NCBI GenBank assembly: GCA_013397865.1
Contig: VZTI01004325.1
Location: 5,680 to 69,679, forward strand
Length of the DNA stretch: 64,000 nucleotides
Direction: 5' to 3'
DNA from: Struthidea cinerea
Lineage: Eukaryota > Chordata > Aves > Passeriformes > Corcoracidae
This document shows, one piece after another, positions 50,993-64,000 of this stretch (position 1 is its first letter; every line of letters begins with the position of its first letter). The position numbers and the translations under genes are program-made. The notes beneath the pieces were generated by a model. That model was not told the origin of the DNA. It saw only the letters and a program-made list of their open reading frames with translations, and made no database searches.

Positions 50993-53900
50993 TCCAAGTA
51001 TGATGTGGAAATGAGCACAGAGGGGCAAAAGCTCATGAGCCTCACTGACCTGAAACCAGAGCAGCATATTTGAGTGCAAGTAAAGTTATTAAGGATTTCC
51101 TCTTAAAGCTGATGGTTGGGCTTGCAGAACAGCATTATGATGTGGAAATCTATTCGTTTTTGAAGGGTTAACTTACAAGACTCTCTAGTTTTGAACAATT
51201 GCAAAAATTTTAGATCCTTTAGATAGAATATCCTGCTCTGTTATGCTTAATGTGGTCTTAATTAAATTCAATTATTGAATTCTGGAATTATAAGTAAAGT
51301 TTGATGAAATACACTGAAATCCATTCATTAAAAATTAATTAAGCACACCAGGGAACTTTGAAATGTGTATGCTTCATATAAATACTGACCTATCACCCAC
51401 AGGCACTGACAGCCAGGGTCATCACATTGAAGGGCAGTTTGTTGGCTAAGCAGTTTGCTCTTGCAGGGTGTCTGTTCATGCTCTCTTAGGGTATTAACAT
51501 GCACTTTAGAAAGAGATCTTGTTTGAAAACTTTCAAAAAACTCCAACTTTAATAATGGCAGTACTATTGTTTTTTAACTAAAACTTAAATAGTTAAACAT
51601 CTGTGACAAAAAAATATTTATTTTTTTTTTTTAAATTTGCTTATGATGATAGACAAGAAAATGAAAAGATTAGATGGAGGTGGTGTGTGGTGTTGACTCC
51701 CATATTTATGAGGGGCATTTAACTAAACCTACAGGTTTGTCTTACACCATGTTTCAAAAATTGCCGATGTATTTATACTCTTGATGCTCCCATAATGCAA
51801 CAAATAATTTCCAGTCTACTTTTCGTAGTTACTTGCATACAGACTTGGAGGCAAGACATTTCACTAATATAAGCAACATCAGTACTTACTAGAGGTGGTT
51901 AAAATGTTTTTCGATTATTCCTTTTCCTCCTCTTTGGACCACATGCCAAAATCATGCCTGGTTACAGTTAGAGCAATTGTTCACTTATGTTTTATTCTGT
52001 TATGAGAATTTCTTGAGGCTACAGAGTAAAAGGCAAAATACCTGTAAAACTACTTAGTGAGCCTGGTAATTCACACTTCATGTTGCTTTATTAAATAAAG
52101 CACAACAGTACAAAGGCAGGGAGAGACTCTCAATTGAAAAAGTTGATTGGTTGCTTTATCTTGTGCCACTATGAATATGACTTCACCACATTTAAGAGCG
52201 TTAACAAATCTTTTCTAAGATGCAAATGCCAACCTTGAATTTATAGTTTCACCCCTTAACCTCCAATCATATCAAGGATAACAGCATATTTTACAATTTC
52301 TTCTCTGGTCCCAGATAAGTAATAATTGCCAACAAGAATCATTAAACAAGTTAAAGCATTTAACTTCATTATAGTAATTCTTGTTAGTCAGGCACGTCAT
52401 GCCATTATCAGACCTTTTACATCAGTAGAAACAATTGATAAATCTGTAATAATTCTGTGTCTCAAAGATTGGATAATGATCCCTTGTAACTCTCTGACAT
52501 GACACACACAAAGTACTGCTTTTCAGTGTGTAATTTCTCATTTCAGAGAATGTTAACCAGACTGAAAAAAAAAAACCACTTTCATACAATCTGTTCAGTG
52601 GAATGTAAATGAATGTGGGGAACAGTTTCTTAATAAATGAGCCGCCATTGTGATTATTTTCAGTAACATTTGCTATACTTAATGGTACCATCCATCTAAG
52701 GATTTCTACATTCATCCTGTTTATAGGATGGTTAAAACCTTTATGAAGGAATCATTAATTTCCTTCCAAATGTCACTGACTTTGAATGCTTTGATCATTC
52801 CAAGATTAGCCCAGCCCCTGTCATCAGTAGTCTCTGATGAGTTCAGGCTGGTTTGCTTTGTACATCAAAGGCATAAAAGGGCCACTCCAAGTCACAGTCT
52901 TTTTGGTTACACTTTTGAAGTCTCCTGAATACACATGAGCCATTTAGTTACAGGAGAATGAGAAGCTGAGGACCACTGTGCATATGGTGGACAGTGTGCA
53001 TCTGGACTTCTGTTGCCTTTCATCAGAGACACAGACCGCCCCAGGATGTCCCCATGGGTGAAATTAATGGTTCAAAACCATAACGATACTCATTAACATT
53101 GAAAAGGGAAAAAGTTCCTCAGACATCCCAGTATGGGATAGTCCCAATTTTACCCTGTGTGTTGCAAGGTGACAAAATACAGGTAACTGCAAAGCTGGTA
53201 TGTTTTACTTGTTGAAGTCTGTGAAGAATTTATGTGTGCCACACAGAGCTGAGAAGAGTCAACCTCTTCATTGCAGGGATTTTTATCCAGGTTTTTAATC
53301 TTGTTTAATCTTTCAAATTTAACTGTGTTTGCATTTCAAAGTATGTATAGAGCAAAAAATAACAAATAACCCCCTGAGTATTTCATTGCATTTAAAATAG
53401 TAGCTATCTTTATGTGAAATACGAATTTCAAACATCTTTGAATTACCTATTTTATCCTTCAAGCCAGACTTCAATGAGGTACAGTTTCGCTCTAGGTTTT
53501 GTCACACAGTATTTATTTTAAAAGTTTTTTAAAAGCTTCCTTTTCCAGAACTACTATGTATATAGTTCTGCAGTTGCAATCTTATATGTTTATAAAACAA
53601 GTGTCTGAGTCAAGATTTTCAGAAGGGATGCTTAAAATTAGCGTCTTGCATGTCTATTATAGGTCTTAATAGGCAGTTTGATTTTATAGAATTGCTGAGC
53701 AGTTTCCTTTAAAGAAGTTTCATTCAATAATGAGGTAATTAAATAAGAGCTTAAAAGGTTCTAAGACACATAAAAAGATAATGACATATTTTATACGGCT
53801 GATATGTCATAAGGCAGCAATAGTAAGAGGCTTCACAGAATAGAACTGGTCATAATGATCAGTGACAGAAAAACCTGAAGTGCAGGGCAGAAAAAACAGA

Positions 53901-55451
53901 ACTCTCTAACAGTAGGATCTGTAGAGATCTGGAAGCTTCTGGTATCAGTGGGCAAGGGTTTTACAAAGCAGTGCAGCTGAGGAATGGCTCTAACATTTGT
54001 TTGGATACATGGAGATGTCAAGTGACAAATAGGTGAAGTTCTCTCTCTTACACACTACAGATTGCATTTGGGATGCTCTACAAATAGCTGTTTAAAAATT
54101 AACATCAGTTCGTCTCCAGCCCTGTGCATGGGCTATTTAACAGTCTTTAGAGAACTGGAAAAAAGAAAAGGCAGAGGATTACCGAAAATGTTTGAAAGAG
54201 TGTTAATTAGAGTCAATGGGATGAAAGTGAGAAAACAACGCACACAGTGAATGCAAAATTCAGAGGAGTGTTACAGCCGGGAATACTGCCACACTGAGAC
54301 CTTCCTGTGACAGTCAGCCTAAATTCTTAGACAGTACAAACACAGTCATGGGTATCTGTTACCATGAAGATTTTAGACTTTGTGTAAAATGAGCAAACCT
54401 CTGGAGAGAAAGAAGGAAGGAAAGGCAGAAAGAGGGGGTGCGATGGGGGTGGTGCTGCAGAAGGCATGGAAGGTAAAGCTGGCAGGAGTGTTTCTCTGCC
54501 GTCATTCATTGTTGTCCCAAGTGTCCAGCTGAGAATCCTCTTCTACTGATATGAAGGTGGATATGGAGTTACCTATTTGACCAGCTCTCATTTTTATATT
54601 ATGTTCACATGCAATTCTCCAAATGAAAATAGAAGCTGTGAAGAGAGCAATTAATGTTTGGGTTTTTTGTTTTCCACATTAACTAAAATCTTTTCAGCCA
54701 GAGCGCAGATGGCCTTGTAGCAGTCTCCTAACAGTGCTCTACAGACTGCACTCCCATGGGCCAAACAGTGCTGCTTGAAAAGCCCCCTTTCAAAAGGCAG
54801 CACAGGCATTAGGTTGCAGTATCTCTCTGGAGTGCCAATGCATGTGTTGGATGCTTCATAATAGAGAAAATTTAGGACAATTCCTTTTTCTTTTATCAAG
54901 AATTAAAGTAAACTTTTTGCTGCATTTACTGTTCAGTGAAATATTACTGTAAATGCTACAGATGGTTTGGTAATTTTAAGTGCCTCTCCTCAATGAGGAT
55001 CCCATCCTTGAATTATGGTGGGTTCATTTTATAGCAACAGACATAAATATCATATGCATCTACAACACTGCTACTAAAATGTTAATAGAATAAAAGTAAA
55101 ATTATTACCATTTCTCACCTCAAAACAGCTTTGTTCTTATGTGTCACAGACACTTCAGAAAATGTCTTTGGAATAGATTCTTGGGAACTTATTTTTCAGT
55201 TCTTCAAATTTTCAGTTTTAAATACCTAAAGAAGACAAGTGCAGGAAGATTATGGGAGAAAAAAAGGCATTCAGTCCCTCCAAGTGGTATTTTTAGTTTG
55301 GCATCTTTTGTTATGCCATGTTGCCACAGCTGAGGTCATACTATGGTGCTGAGAGGGTTCTGTCGAGTCAGAGGAAAGTGGTTGTCTTTCACAGATATCT
55401 TAATTTACATCTCTGTCCTGTTACATAGGTGATTTCCATCATTATTTTTTG

Positions 55452-55473
55452 TCTCTCTCTGTGTGTGTGTGTG
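55452..55473. repeat. (TC)n(TG)n microsatellite
   Basis: A short TC run (55452-55459) passes directly into about six TG units. Compound dinucleotide tract. Confidence 0.9.
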
Positions 55474-55629
55474 ATCTCTACAGGATGAAAAATGTTGTAA
55501 AGCTGTGGGAATTTTCTGGCACAGATGCATTTAGAGAGTGAGAGTTGCTCTGCGTTGTTTAAAGCAAGACATTTTTTGATTGTTTCCATGATGATTGGAT
55601 GCATCGTTAACCCCTTTATTGTTGATGTC

Positions 55630-55925
55630 CTACAGAGACCTGATATGTAGTCTTAATTATTTTAAAAGACATTTCTTTGTTACTTAGCTGGTGATTAAAA
55701 GTAAATTAAAAGATGGCAATGGCAGACTATTGTTGTTCATTAGCAGATCTAAAACCCTAATCATCTAGTAAGGGACTAATTTTCACATAATTTTAAAAAC
55801 AATAAGTACGCTGATGTAGAAATTATTTGTGCTGCTTCTACCATTTAATTAACCAAATCACCAGAGAGGGAGAGTGTGAGAGTGATTATTTTCTATTAAT
55901 CGAACTGAGAAATCTAAAGCAGAAA
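55630..55925. promoter_or_regulatory. Candidate homeodomain-site-rich element
   Basis: Multiple ATTA/TAAT cores occur in unique sequence, among them GTCTTAATTATTTT near 55650, CATTTAATTAACC near 55842 and TATTAATCGAAC near 55894-55905, with a CpG retained in the last. Consistent with an enhancer but not proven. Confidence 0.25.
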
Positions 55926-58900
55926 TCCCAGTCAAATCTCTTAATAATATTCCTTATAACAAGAAGATGAGTTTAAACTTCAAGTGCTGAAGGATATTGA
56001 AGATTCTCACAGGGGAGTATGGGAAGGGCAAAGGCAAGACCAAGGTGACCAAAACACTCATTCATAATTTTGCAGAGACAAAAGATGAATTATGCTGCAG
56101 GAGGCAGTGATGGAGTATATACAAGCACCCAGCCATAATTTGCAGAGCCCTTGAAAAGAAACATTTCTCAAGAAATATTAATTAAAATTCGTTGAAAACT
56201 GACCTTTAATACTTAACTACCATGGAAATTTTTTGAGTTCAGGAAGAGCAAAGCCTCGAATTTGTTGATTCAAATAATGCTTCAGCTCTCAGTATTAGTT
56301 GATGTTAGTGTTAATGATCCTATTTTTTCTCCATTTTCAGGTTTTTATCTGGCAAATGGTGGTTCCTTTGGTGAAATAAAGCAGTGGTTTTTGAGGTTGA
56401 AGTCCTGCACCTCCCTCATACATTTCCAGAATACCTGGCAGGTAGGACTGATCATCAGAGGAGGTATCAGAGAACTCTCACGCCTAAGGAGGAAATACCT
56501 TCTCTTGAAGAAGCTGGTATGACTGTAGAAGGGGTGGAATAAAAGCATAACAAGACAAGGTTTTAATGTACTTTTAAAGCCGTGATTAAAATATTTCAGC
56601 TTTGATACATTATATGAACATTTTAAGAAAAGCAAAGTCACACATTGAATTTTTTAATAAGAAAGCAAATCTTTAGCTGCAGTGGAGGAGCAAAATTCTG
56701 AAAACTGACACTGTGCCTCTGTGTATCACAAAACTTCTAACATTTCCAACATTAAATTGATTGAATCAATTAAATCCTTCTCAATCTTTATAAAATAAGT
56801 TGTAGGACCCAGCCGTTCACTCAAACTTCTGTCTCACCTTAAACAAGATACAAGTATGCTAAAACTTGAAAGTCGGATGCAGAAATACCCCTCTGTGGTC
56901 CTAGTGCTGACCACATTGCAGTGTGGTGGGGGTGCTCACAGGAGTAGGAGCTCTTGTAAAGGAGAAAAAGGCCTTTTCTGAGCCGTGTATCTTTACTAGC
57001 AATGTTTCTGTTTCTTCTATGATCCTGGTTTACTTGTTCTTTCTAGAAGGATAACTAGAAAGTTACTAAAAATGAGCCAAAAGGGGCAGAAATGCTGTGT
57101 GAGCAAATAGATTCCTCCAGTCAAGTGAATAATAACTGATAGTGTTGGCCCAGTTCTGCTGCTGTGGATGCAGTGGGAGGAAAAAAAAATAAGTAGAAAA
57201 GACAAAATAAGCTGAGAATTTTATCTGGAGCAGTAAGAAGGAATCTCTAGTGTGATCCTCCCTTGAGTGTAATTCCCTACATGTTGCTGCTGACTGTGGA
57301 TTTCAGTTATAAATATTGCATCATCTGTTCTCCTCTGCTCTCTCAAATAACTGGATCTGCTTAGTTTTATGTCATTTGTTCTTTATAATTTTCTTGGTTA
57401 ATGATTTGATCACCTTTGTGTAGGTTACAGTTTTCATAAAAAGATTTATCTATATTTTCACATGTCTTGTTACTGGATCTCATTTTTGCTTTGTTTGTTA
57501 TGAGCATCAAAAATTAATGTGATGATTTATTAGAGAAACAAATACAGCTTGTATTAGCCTTGGCTTCGTTCTAACACTACTGTAGGATCTTTAAATGCCT
57601 ACCGATTTCCTTTCCTTGCTAATCACAGACAGTATATTTGTTTTTATTTATTGAAGCTATTTGAAAGAATTGGTTAGTGCTTGGCTTTAAATGACTTTTA
57701 TATAAAAGTAACAGTCTGAGTCAGTAAAGAAAAAAATGACCAGATGGTAACCTCAGTATGGGATAGAGATAAATGTGGATCTAAAATGAGGAATGTCCCA
57801 AATAATGAGGGTCATTTGAGAGTAAGATGGTGTGTGCACTTTGTGGCCATGAATAATGCATCGATGTACCTCCTCCAGTAATCACGATGCATGAGTTCTC
57901 TATTGAAACTGTCACGGGATCAGTTTTACAGGGGAATCAAGTGCTTTAGGTACCTTAATTATTTAGATTATGTATCTGAGAGAAGAAAAATGTTTGAATT
58001 TCATATTCCTGCTTTTCGTCTTGGTGTCAAAGAAGGAAAGGGTGAACTGGGGACAAAATCCTGTGTGAGCTTCGTAGGCAGTGCTGTCATGGAAAAGATT
58101 ATTCTCTTGATTCCTCTTTTTCTTTTTACCCACCTAGATGGCAAACTTTTCAGCTCTGCAAATGAGTGAACTCAGGTTCGAGTTGGTAAGAACATCTTAT
58201 CCCACCTCAAAGAAACTGTGAAAGTCAATCAGTCCCACCTGTTATTCACTGTGTGAAAAGTTACACATGGAATTGCCACAGGGGAATCTCTCTCCAAAAG
58301 GACAAATCACAGCATTTTCCCTTTTGGGGTTACCCACTTCTTTTGCCTTGAAAGAAAGCCAAGAAAAAAGATGTTCCTCTCCTTAATTTTAATTTCTAGG
58401 CCTGTTAACAGAGAGAGGTGCTGAAACACAAGGCAGCTGAATCAATGAGAAAGGAAATGCTGGTGCTATCAAAGTGATTTGCCATGGGGGACTTGCTGCA
58501 ACACGAATGCTGCTTAGACCTCAGCTTGTCAGGTTGTTGATTCTGCAGAAATTTCAGGTACAAGCCCTTACTGATCGTTCCTCTTATGCTGGCTTAAGCC
58601 AAACAGCCAGCATTCAGGCCCTCCTGGAAACAGAAATTGAGCACTTGCCAACTTTGCTACTTGAAACAATAACTGTCTCAGAGGCACTTTTGCCCCCATG
58701 GTGCCCTGTAACCTCTGCACTCTTGTTTTTCCTCTTTCACAGGCAGAAGGAACTGTATTGTTCTGTTCTCTTAGGAATGCTCAGCAGAATTGTAGGAACA
58801 GGCTGAAGTGGTTTGTAGAATCCTTTGCAAACTGAGCAAATTATTTATTATCAAAAAAAAAGGAATACTCTCATCTTGCTGGGAAAACTCATTCCCAAAG

Positions 58901-59349
58901 AGCTCTCTAAATAAGTAAGTCTTCCCCAAGGAAAATCTCCCACATAAGACTTTAGCAACATGCTCAGTCTAGAACTGGTTTTGTTCAAATTCTTCCTCAA
59001 ATCTATTAGAAATTTGAGAGCACTAAGCATGTCACTAAGAAATAGTAAATACCTGTTGCTAGTTCTCTTTTTTCAGAAAAATTTGTGTTAGAGAAGTTTT
59101 TGTTAGTGTGTTCACACTAAGTGATGAGTTCATTCCCACCCAGGTGAACCTTATCACTTGTCTGGGTACTGAGGAGTTCTGTACCTGGTGCTGGACAGTG
59201 ACCAAATCTGCCTCTTTCGAGGATCTTTGGATTCCTCCTGGTGTTACAATGAGTTCAAGCTTAGCAGTGGACAAGCTCTAATGATCAAAATGCAGTTACT
59301 TACAACACAAATTTACATAATGGAATACAGTTTAAAAAGCTAAAGAACA

Positions 59350-59560
59350 AATTGCAGCGTTAAGATTATAGTGAGCCATACCAATCGTATTTGTTGCTAT
59401 AAAACCCCAGCTAAATTGCAAGGCTGGCTAATTGCCTTGTGCAGCCTCCCCTTTGGCTGGCTCTGCACTGAGTTACAGCTCCCCTGATCTGACCATTAGC
59501 CATGGCTGTTAAACCGTCGGAGGGTTAAATATGAGAGCAGCTCGCAGAATCTGCTACAGG
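59350..59560. promoter_or_regulatory. Candidate conserved non-coding element
   Basis: Unique sequence mixes GC-containing and AT-rich words, with CpGs preserved in GTTAAACCGTCGGAGGGTTAA (about 59509-59529) and AGCTCGCAG (about 59539-59547). A TATAAAA at about 59398-59404 lies about 110 bp upstream of the first of these. It could be a promoter or an enhancer. No coding signal. Confidence 0.25.
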
Positions 59561-60605
59561 CAGCTTCTTTTTTTCCTAGCACAGTAGCGTGGAAGATTTT
59601 TCCCTTTCTCTTATGCCCTTCAATCCCTCAGATTGAGCGTGTGACGTAGAATACTAAAGTGGGAACTACAGCATTTCCTCTCTTCTTCTGTCCTATCACT
59701 TTATTACCATTTCTATTATGTATGTTAATTAACACTTTGTTTGCTTTAGGCTTCAAACTCCAGTCTTCTGCTGCAGCTTTTGAAGACACATTTTGGTGAA
59801 GCTTTATATGTCATATCATAAGAAATATTAAATATACGCTCTACTTAATAGATTCTTTCTCTTTGAGCATCATGTAGAAACAAAACAGATGGCAAAACTG
59901 GGAACAGGATGTTTCTCTTGGGTAATACTTCGCTTCAAATTCACTGTTAATATTAGGGTCCCTAGTGATGAGCCTGCCTTTTTTAGAGTACAAGGACAAG
60001 TTATCCTTAGAAATAATAGCAGGAAAACTACAAAGAGTCTTAGAGGAAAAATTTCTCTGTACATTTTATTTAAAGCCTGTTGGATTCATGCCATGGGGAT
60101 AAATTGCGACTGAAATTTTAAAAAGTCTGGATCATTTCAGGATACTTGCAGTTCTTACTAAAATAACAGTAATAAAATTTCATGGTTCTGAGCCTTCACC
60201 GACCACAAAAGGAGTCAGGAGAGCGTTTTCCTCTTATCTACACAATAGCATAATTGGCTTAGGGCATTGGTGGAGATGGATCATCCCCACACAAGACAAC
60301 AGGTAGCAAACTATTTACTGAGATGGGACTGAAGGGACCAGTGGACTAGCCTGATGTAGTGCAGTTAGCAGACTTTGTGCTGATGTAGCAACATATTCCT
60401 GAGACTCAGATTTCCTGTGCTGATGTTTTACTCTTGCCTCAGTATCAGAACAGCTGAATTGAAATTCCAGGGCTTTTTGTTTGTTCGTGAGACCCTTAGC
60501 AAAATTCATCCCCATCTCTGACTGCTTCCTGAGCACCATAATCTAAACTCATTTGAAATACCAGGAGTTGTAAGATCTGTCCTGCTCTGCTGCTCTGGAA
60601 AACTC

Positions 60606-60628
60606 ATTAATTAATTAATTAATTAATT
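60606..60628. repeat. (ATTA)n tetranucleotide microsatellite
   Basis: Nearly six uninterrupted ATTA units (23 bp), ending at CACTCATC. Likely length-polymorphic. Confidence 0.95.
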
Positions 60629-63600
60629 CACTCATCTGTCAGTCAGCAGGGAACAGGAGCAGGGCAGTGCCACTGACTGCAACACACTGCAGGTGTGCAC
60701 TACCTGCACAGGCATGAGAGTGAGCCTAAAGCAAGCACTGCAGGTGCAGTCATCTCAGATGATTTGCAAGAAACATCGCAGAGAGAAAGATCCCACATTA
60801 AACTTAGTTGGCATCTGCATTAAAATAATTCTGAGCACTCATGTTCTTGTCCATGGATTCAGTACAGTTGAGAAGTAGGACATTAGAACCTTGGGCTTTC
60901 AGGAACATCAGTTAATAGGAAACCACAACTGGCTGCTTAGGCAATACTTTTAGGTGTTCCAGGGGAAAGGGGGTTTTTTAATATGGCTGGAGGTGTAAAT
61001 AAACAAGTAAATCTGCTACATCACCTAACTAAATTCTGTAGATAACACACGGTTCAATCAAGGAAGCTCTATAACGTATGCAGTAATATTTTTATGCAAA
61101 AAATACCCCAAACATTTTCCTCAAATATCTGAGGCTTATTTCAACCTCATATTACATATTCTTCTTTCTACTTCTCTCAGTTGCTTTGGTTTTAGAAAAT
61201 GTAGTTCACCCAGATGAAATCTGCCAAACTCCTGTATGTACAAATGGCTGTGCTGCCTGGCCCTGAATGTACCACCCGGCATGGAACACCTTCCAGCTGC
61301 CCAGCAGCAGCCAGAGCCTCTTGCATCTCCTTTGACTGCCGTCATTCTTCATGTTGGTTCCAAGAGTCCTCCTGCCAGCTGTCCCACTGCTGCCACGTTC
61401 AGGAGCTGACAAGCAGCTGAACTGGTGCACATTTTATGAATGAGCACAAACTTGGACTTGATGGCACTTGCAAAAGAATTCAAAGGACAGGGAAGACTTT
61501 GTTCAAGTGCTGACATGTCTTTGTAAGGGCAGCAAAGCAATTTTCCCTCCCTGTAATCCAATCAACTAAAAAATAATTAAACTAGAAATATAAACCAAAA
61601 CCACAGCTGAAATAAATGGTCCATGGTTTACATACCACTATTTATTTGCTTTAAACACTAAAGCATTCTTTCAGTAAACAGGACTGATTTTTCAATTTTA
61701 TTTTTTTTTTACATTTTTAACACGTATTTTTGGATAGTCTAGCATTATTGCACAGTAATTTAGAAAAATCCAGAAGGGAGGGTGTAATAATGGCTTTAAG
61801 GCTAATGACATCTTCAGTCTATTGGGCTATGTCAGGCTGCTGTTAGTACTTCGTCCTACAGCAATTGAACACATCCTTCATGCCAAGGCCCAAACTCCCA
61901 GCGCACTGCTCCTTCTGTTGATACTGTCAGGTAAAAGGCTTTACTCAAGTTCATGCCAGAATGATACAGGACACATAAGGAGATGAGTGTTTGAACCAAG
62001 GTATATATGACCGAAAATAATATGGAGCAAAGAAAAAGCAAATTTCAAATTTCCTGTATTGACCGTGGTATATACAGTACATTATTGAGACAGGGTTTCT
62101 ATTTCACAGGGATAATGAGAAATACCATGTGATTAATTTTTCGTCAGCATGCATTTTTTGAAACTGCAAAAACTGACTTTTCAATGCATATATAAACTGC
62201 CCTATCTTCATTTTCTTTTCGTCTTCATTCTTAACCTTCTTAACAAAAAAAGAAATATGAGTTTCTAATTTAAAATTAAACAGGGGTGTCATACATCAGA
62301 GATTAAGAATCTAGGTTTGCTTGACTGAGGTACGTTTCTGTGACCCTGTATTAGGTGCTAATGGCATACATCACTAGAGGCATTTAGGCATCTAAATCCC
62401 ATTGATACATCTATTTGTGTATCTTTAAAGTATTGAGCATGAATCTCTTCAGAATAAATGACACCATCCAAGTAGTGGTTAATTGTCTGTTACTGAGGGC
62501 ATTCTTAAGGTAGGGTTATTCAAACAATTAGGCTTTAACACAAACTTTTCACCAGGCTTGAAAACAGAGCTGTCAATTTGTACTGTCATGCAGTTCTTTA
62601 TCCTCTCTTCTATTTCTCAGCTATAAAGGAAAACTTCAGTGGTACTGTCAACAGCTAAATTCCTTGAATATCCTTGAATCTCTAACACCAGTATTATGTC
62701 CCATGTCATAAGCTCATTGTGGTTAAATTAAAATCATGTGTCAATAGCAATTCAAAAATTTTTAATTGATTGTTCTCAAGATACATCTAGAGACTCTATG
62801 AAATCTGCATTGTTTTGGCAATTCTTTGGTTTTGAGAATGTCATAGTAGCTGATGGTATAATTAAAAGAGCTGGTTTGTTCTTCCGTGAGTCTCTGGAGA
62901 TCAGTTACACTTGTCACACAAAAGAGCCAATCCACCTGTGGTGGAACTGAGCTTTGGACCATGACTCTTGCAGCTGTATAACATGATGCTTTTTCAAGTC
63001 ATCAGCCTTGGGTATGGGTTACAAAATAAAAAAGTAGCTTCTTATAGTTGCTCTTTATAAGAAAACCTGTAGTCTTTCAGTCATAATCTCATGTCCAAAA
63101 GCATCACTGCCTTTTTATCAGCAATTTCCTTTGATTTCAATGATCAGAAAAAATGAACATTTGCACTGAACTTCTGCAAAACACACGGGTTACAGAATGA
63201 GCTATTCAGTCCCTCTGAAGGGATGTATAGTTATTATGGTGCTGAGGAAAGAGGATAAATAAGCCAATACAAGGGGAAAGGAAAGATGATATTTCCCCTT
63301 AGAGGCTATAGTTGGTCAGGTTCAAATTTGCAAGCAAATGTGCAGGGTTCTGTTCACTAAACCCCTCTGGAGCAGGACTGCAGCTTTCTATTTTGTCACG
63401 TCAGAATAGATGTTAGGAAGACTTGCCTGAATACAATGCATGTGTCCTTTCAGATATTCCATCTATCTGTCATTTCAGTTCGAGTTTGGTTGGCTGACTT
63501 TTGATTATTGTACAGGTCTGATGTGAGCTTGTAAGAACTACACAAATAGCCCTCACTCCTCCGTGCAGCGATTGTCCTCTGTGCCCAATGTGTGCTGCTG

Positions 63601-64000
63601 GGATTCTTGAAGTCAGCGGGCCCATTTCTTTCATGACACAGCAAAGAGATCATTAGGAGTTTTGTAAACTACTTCTGTGAGTTTTAACTTCCACAACCAT
63701 GATAATGTGACCTGATTATTATTCTGACATCGCTTTTTGCCGTGGGTGAGTGTCTGGCTTCCCAGGGCAAGGGGAGATGACATCGGATACAGGGAGTCCA
63801 GACTGCACCATGCTTCAGCAAAGCTCCCTGGGTGATCTATGGAGTGGGACATCTGCGGCAGCAGCACTGGAAGCTGTTCATCCATCTTTTCACGTGGTGG
63901 TAGCAACTCAGATAACAGCTAAATCTGTGAAAAGAGTCACTGAGGACATTACGGAAGACAGAGTGATGAGGCCCTGGGCTTTTGTTTAGACATCTTGGGA

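Larger units (their letters stand above)
50993..64000. other. Non-coding AT-rich sequence, no gene recognised
   Basis: The rest of the window has no reading frame above 110 codons (58474-58806, plus strand, no recognisable domain), no identifiable transposon and no RNA gene. Named contents are the TC/TG microsatellite at 55452-55473, the ATTA microsatellite at 60606-60628, and candidate regulatory blocks at 55630-55925 and 59350-59560. Confidence 0.55.

Noticed and set aside
58474..58806. 110-codon plus-strand open frame
   Set aside because: Leucine-rich by composition but no membrane-protein pattern, no conserved motif and no splice context.
63750..63989. 79-codon plus-strand open frame at the window end
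   Set aside because: No recognisable family. The frame closes inside the window and overlaps an open frame on the other strand.
1..64000. tRNA, rRNA, known microRNA or CRISPR sequences
   Set aside because: Reading for cloverleaf box motifs, the common microRNA seeds I know and regularly spaced repeats found nothing supportable.

Overview
The window reads as AT-rich, non-coding vertebrate nuclear DNA, almost certainly from a bird and probably a songbird. The evidence is a decayed CR1 LINE 3' end, a solo LTR of a type I associate with passerine genomes, two very old MIR-like SINE remnants and a low repeat density. No reading frame exceeds 283 codons, and the longest (minus strand, about 13.0-13.9 kb) lies inside the solo LTR. 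I find no intact protein-coding gene, tRNA, rRNA, recognisable microRNA or CRISPR array. The window is best described as intergenic sequence (a gene desert) or the inside of a very long intron. No prokaryotic operon logic applies, and I see no sign of a novel enzymatic or defence system.

Layout. Bases 1-282 hold a decayed copy of the 5' coding part of the SR-protein kinase gene SRPK2. It has a frameshift and lost conserved residues, and it stops after the start of the kinase domain. From 0.3 to 12.9 kb is unique AT-rich DNA with a C-tract near 0.87 kb, a (GT)n tract near 5.68 kb and a MIR-like remnant at 6.58-6.70 kb. At 12,937-13,866 sits a 930-bp solo LTR bounded by TG...CA and a perfect 5-bp target duplication (ATTAC). 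It is the best-defined mobile element here.

From 14 to 25.6 kb is unique sequence with two short inverted repeats just beyond the LTR. At about 25.66-26.16 kb is a CpG-rich, GC-rich island in an otherwise AT-rich setting, a candidate promoter or enhancer. From 26.2 to 49 kb the DNA is unique and AT-rich, including a stretch at 29.0-29.5 kb dense in TAATTA-type homeodomain core sites, a 12-bp perfect hairpin at 30.27 kb, a second MIR-like remnant (minus strand) at 37.4 kb and a pyrimidine-rich tract at 40.4 kb. At 49,288-49,326 is an assembly gap inside an A tract.

A degenerate CR1 3' end with an internal deletion occupies about 50.32-50.94 kb. From 51 to 64 kb is again unique sequence with an (ATTA)n microsatellite at 60.6 kb. 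Several AT-rich stretches with embedded CpGs look like possible conserved non-coding elements. That is a pattern judgement only and needs a cross-species alignment.
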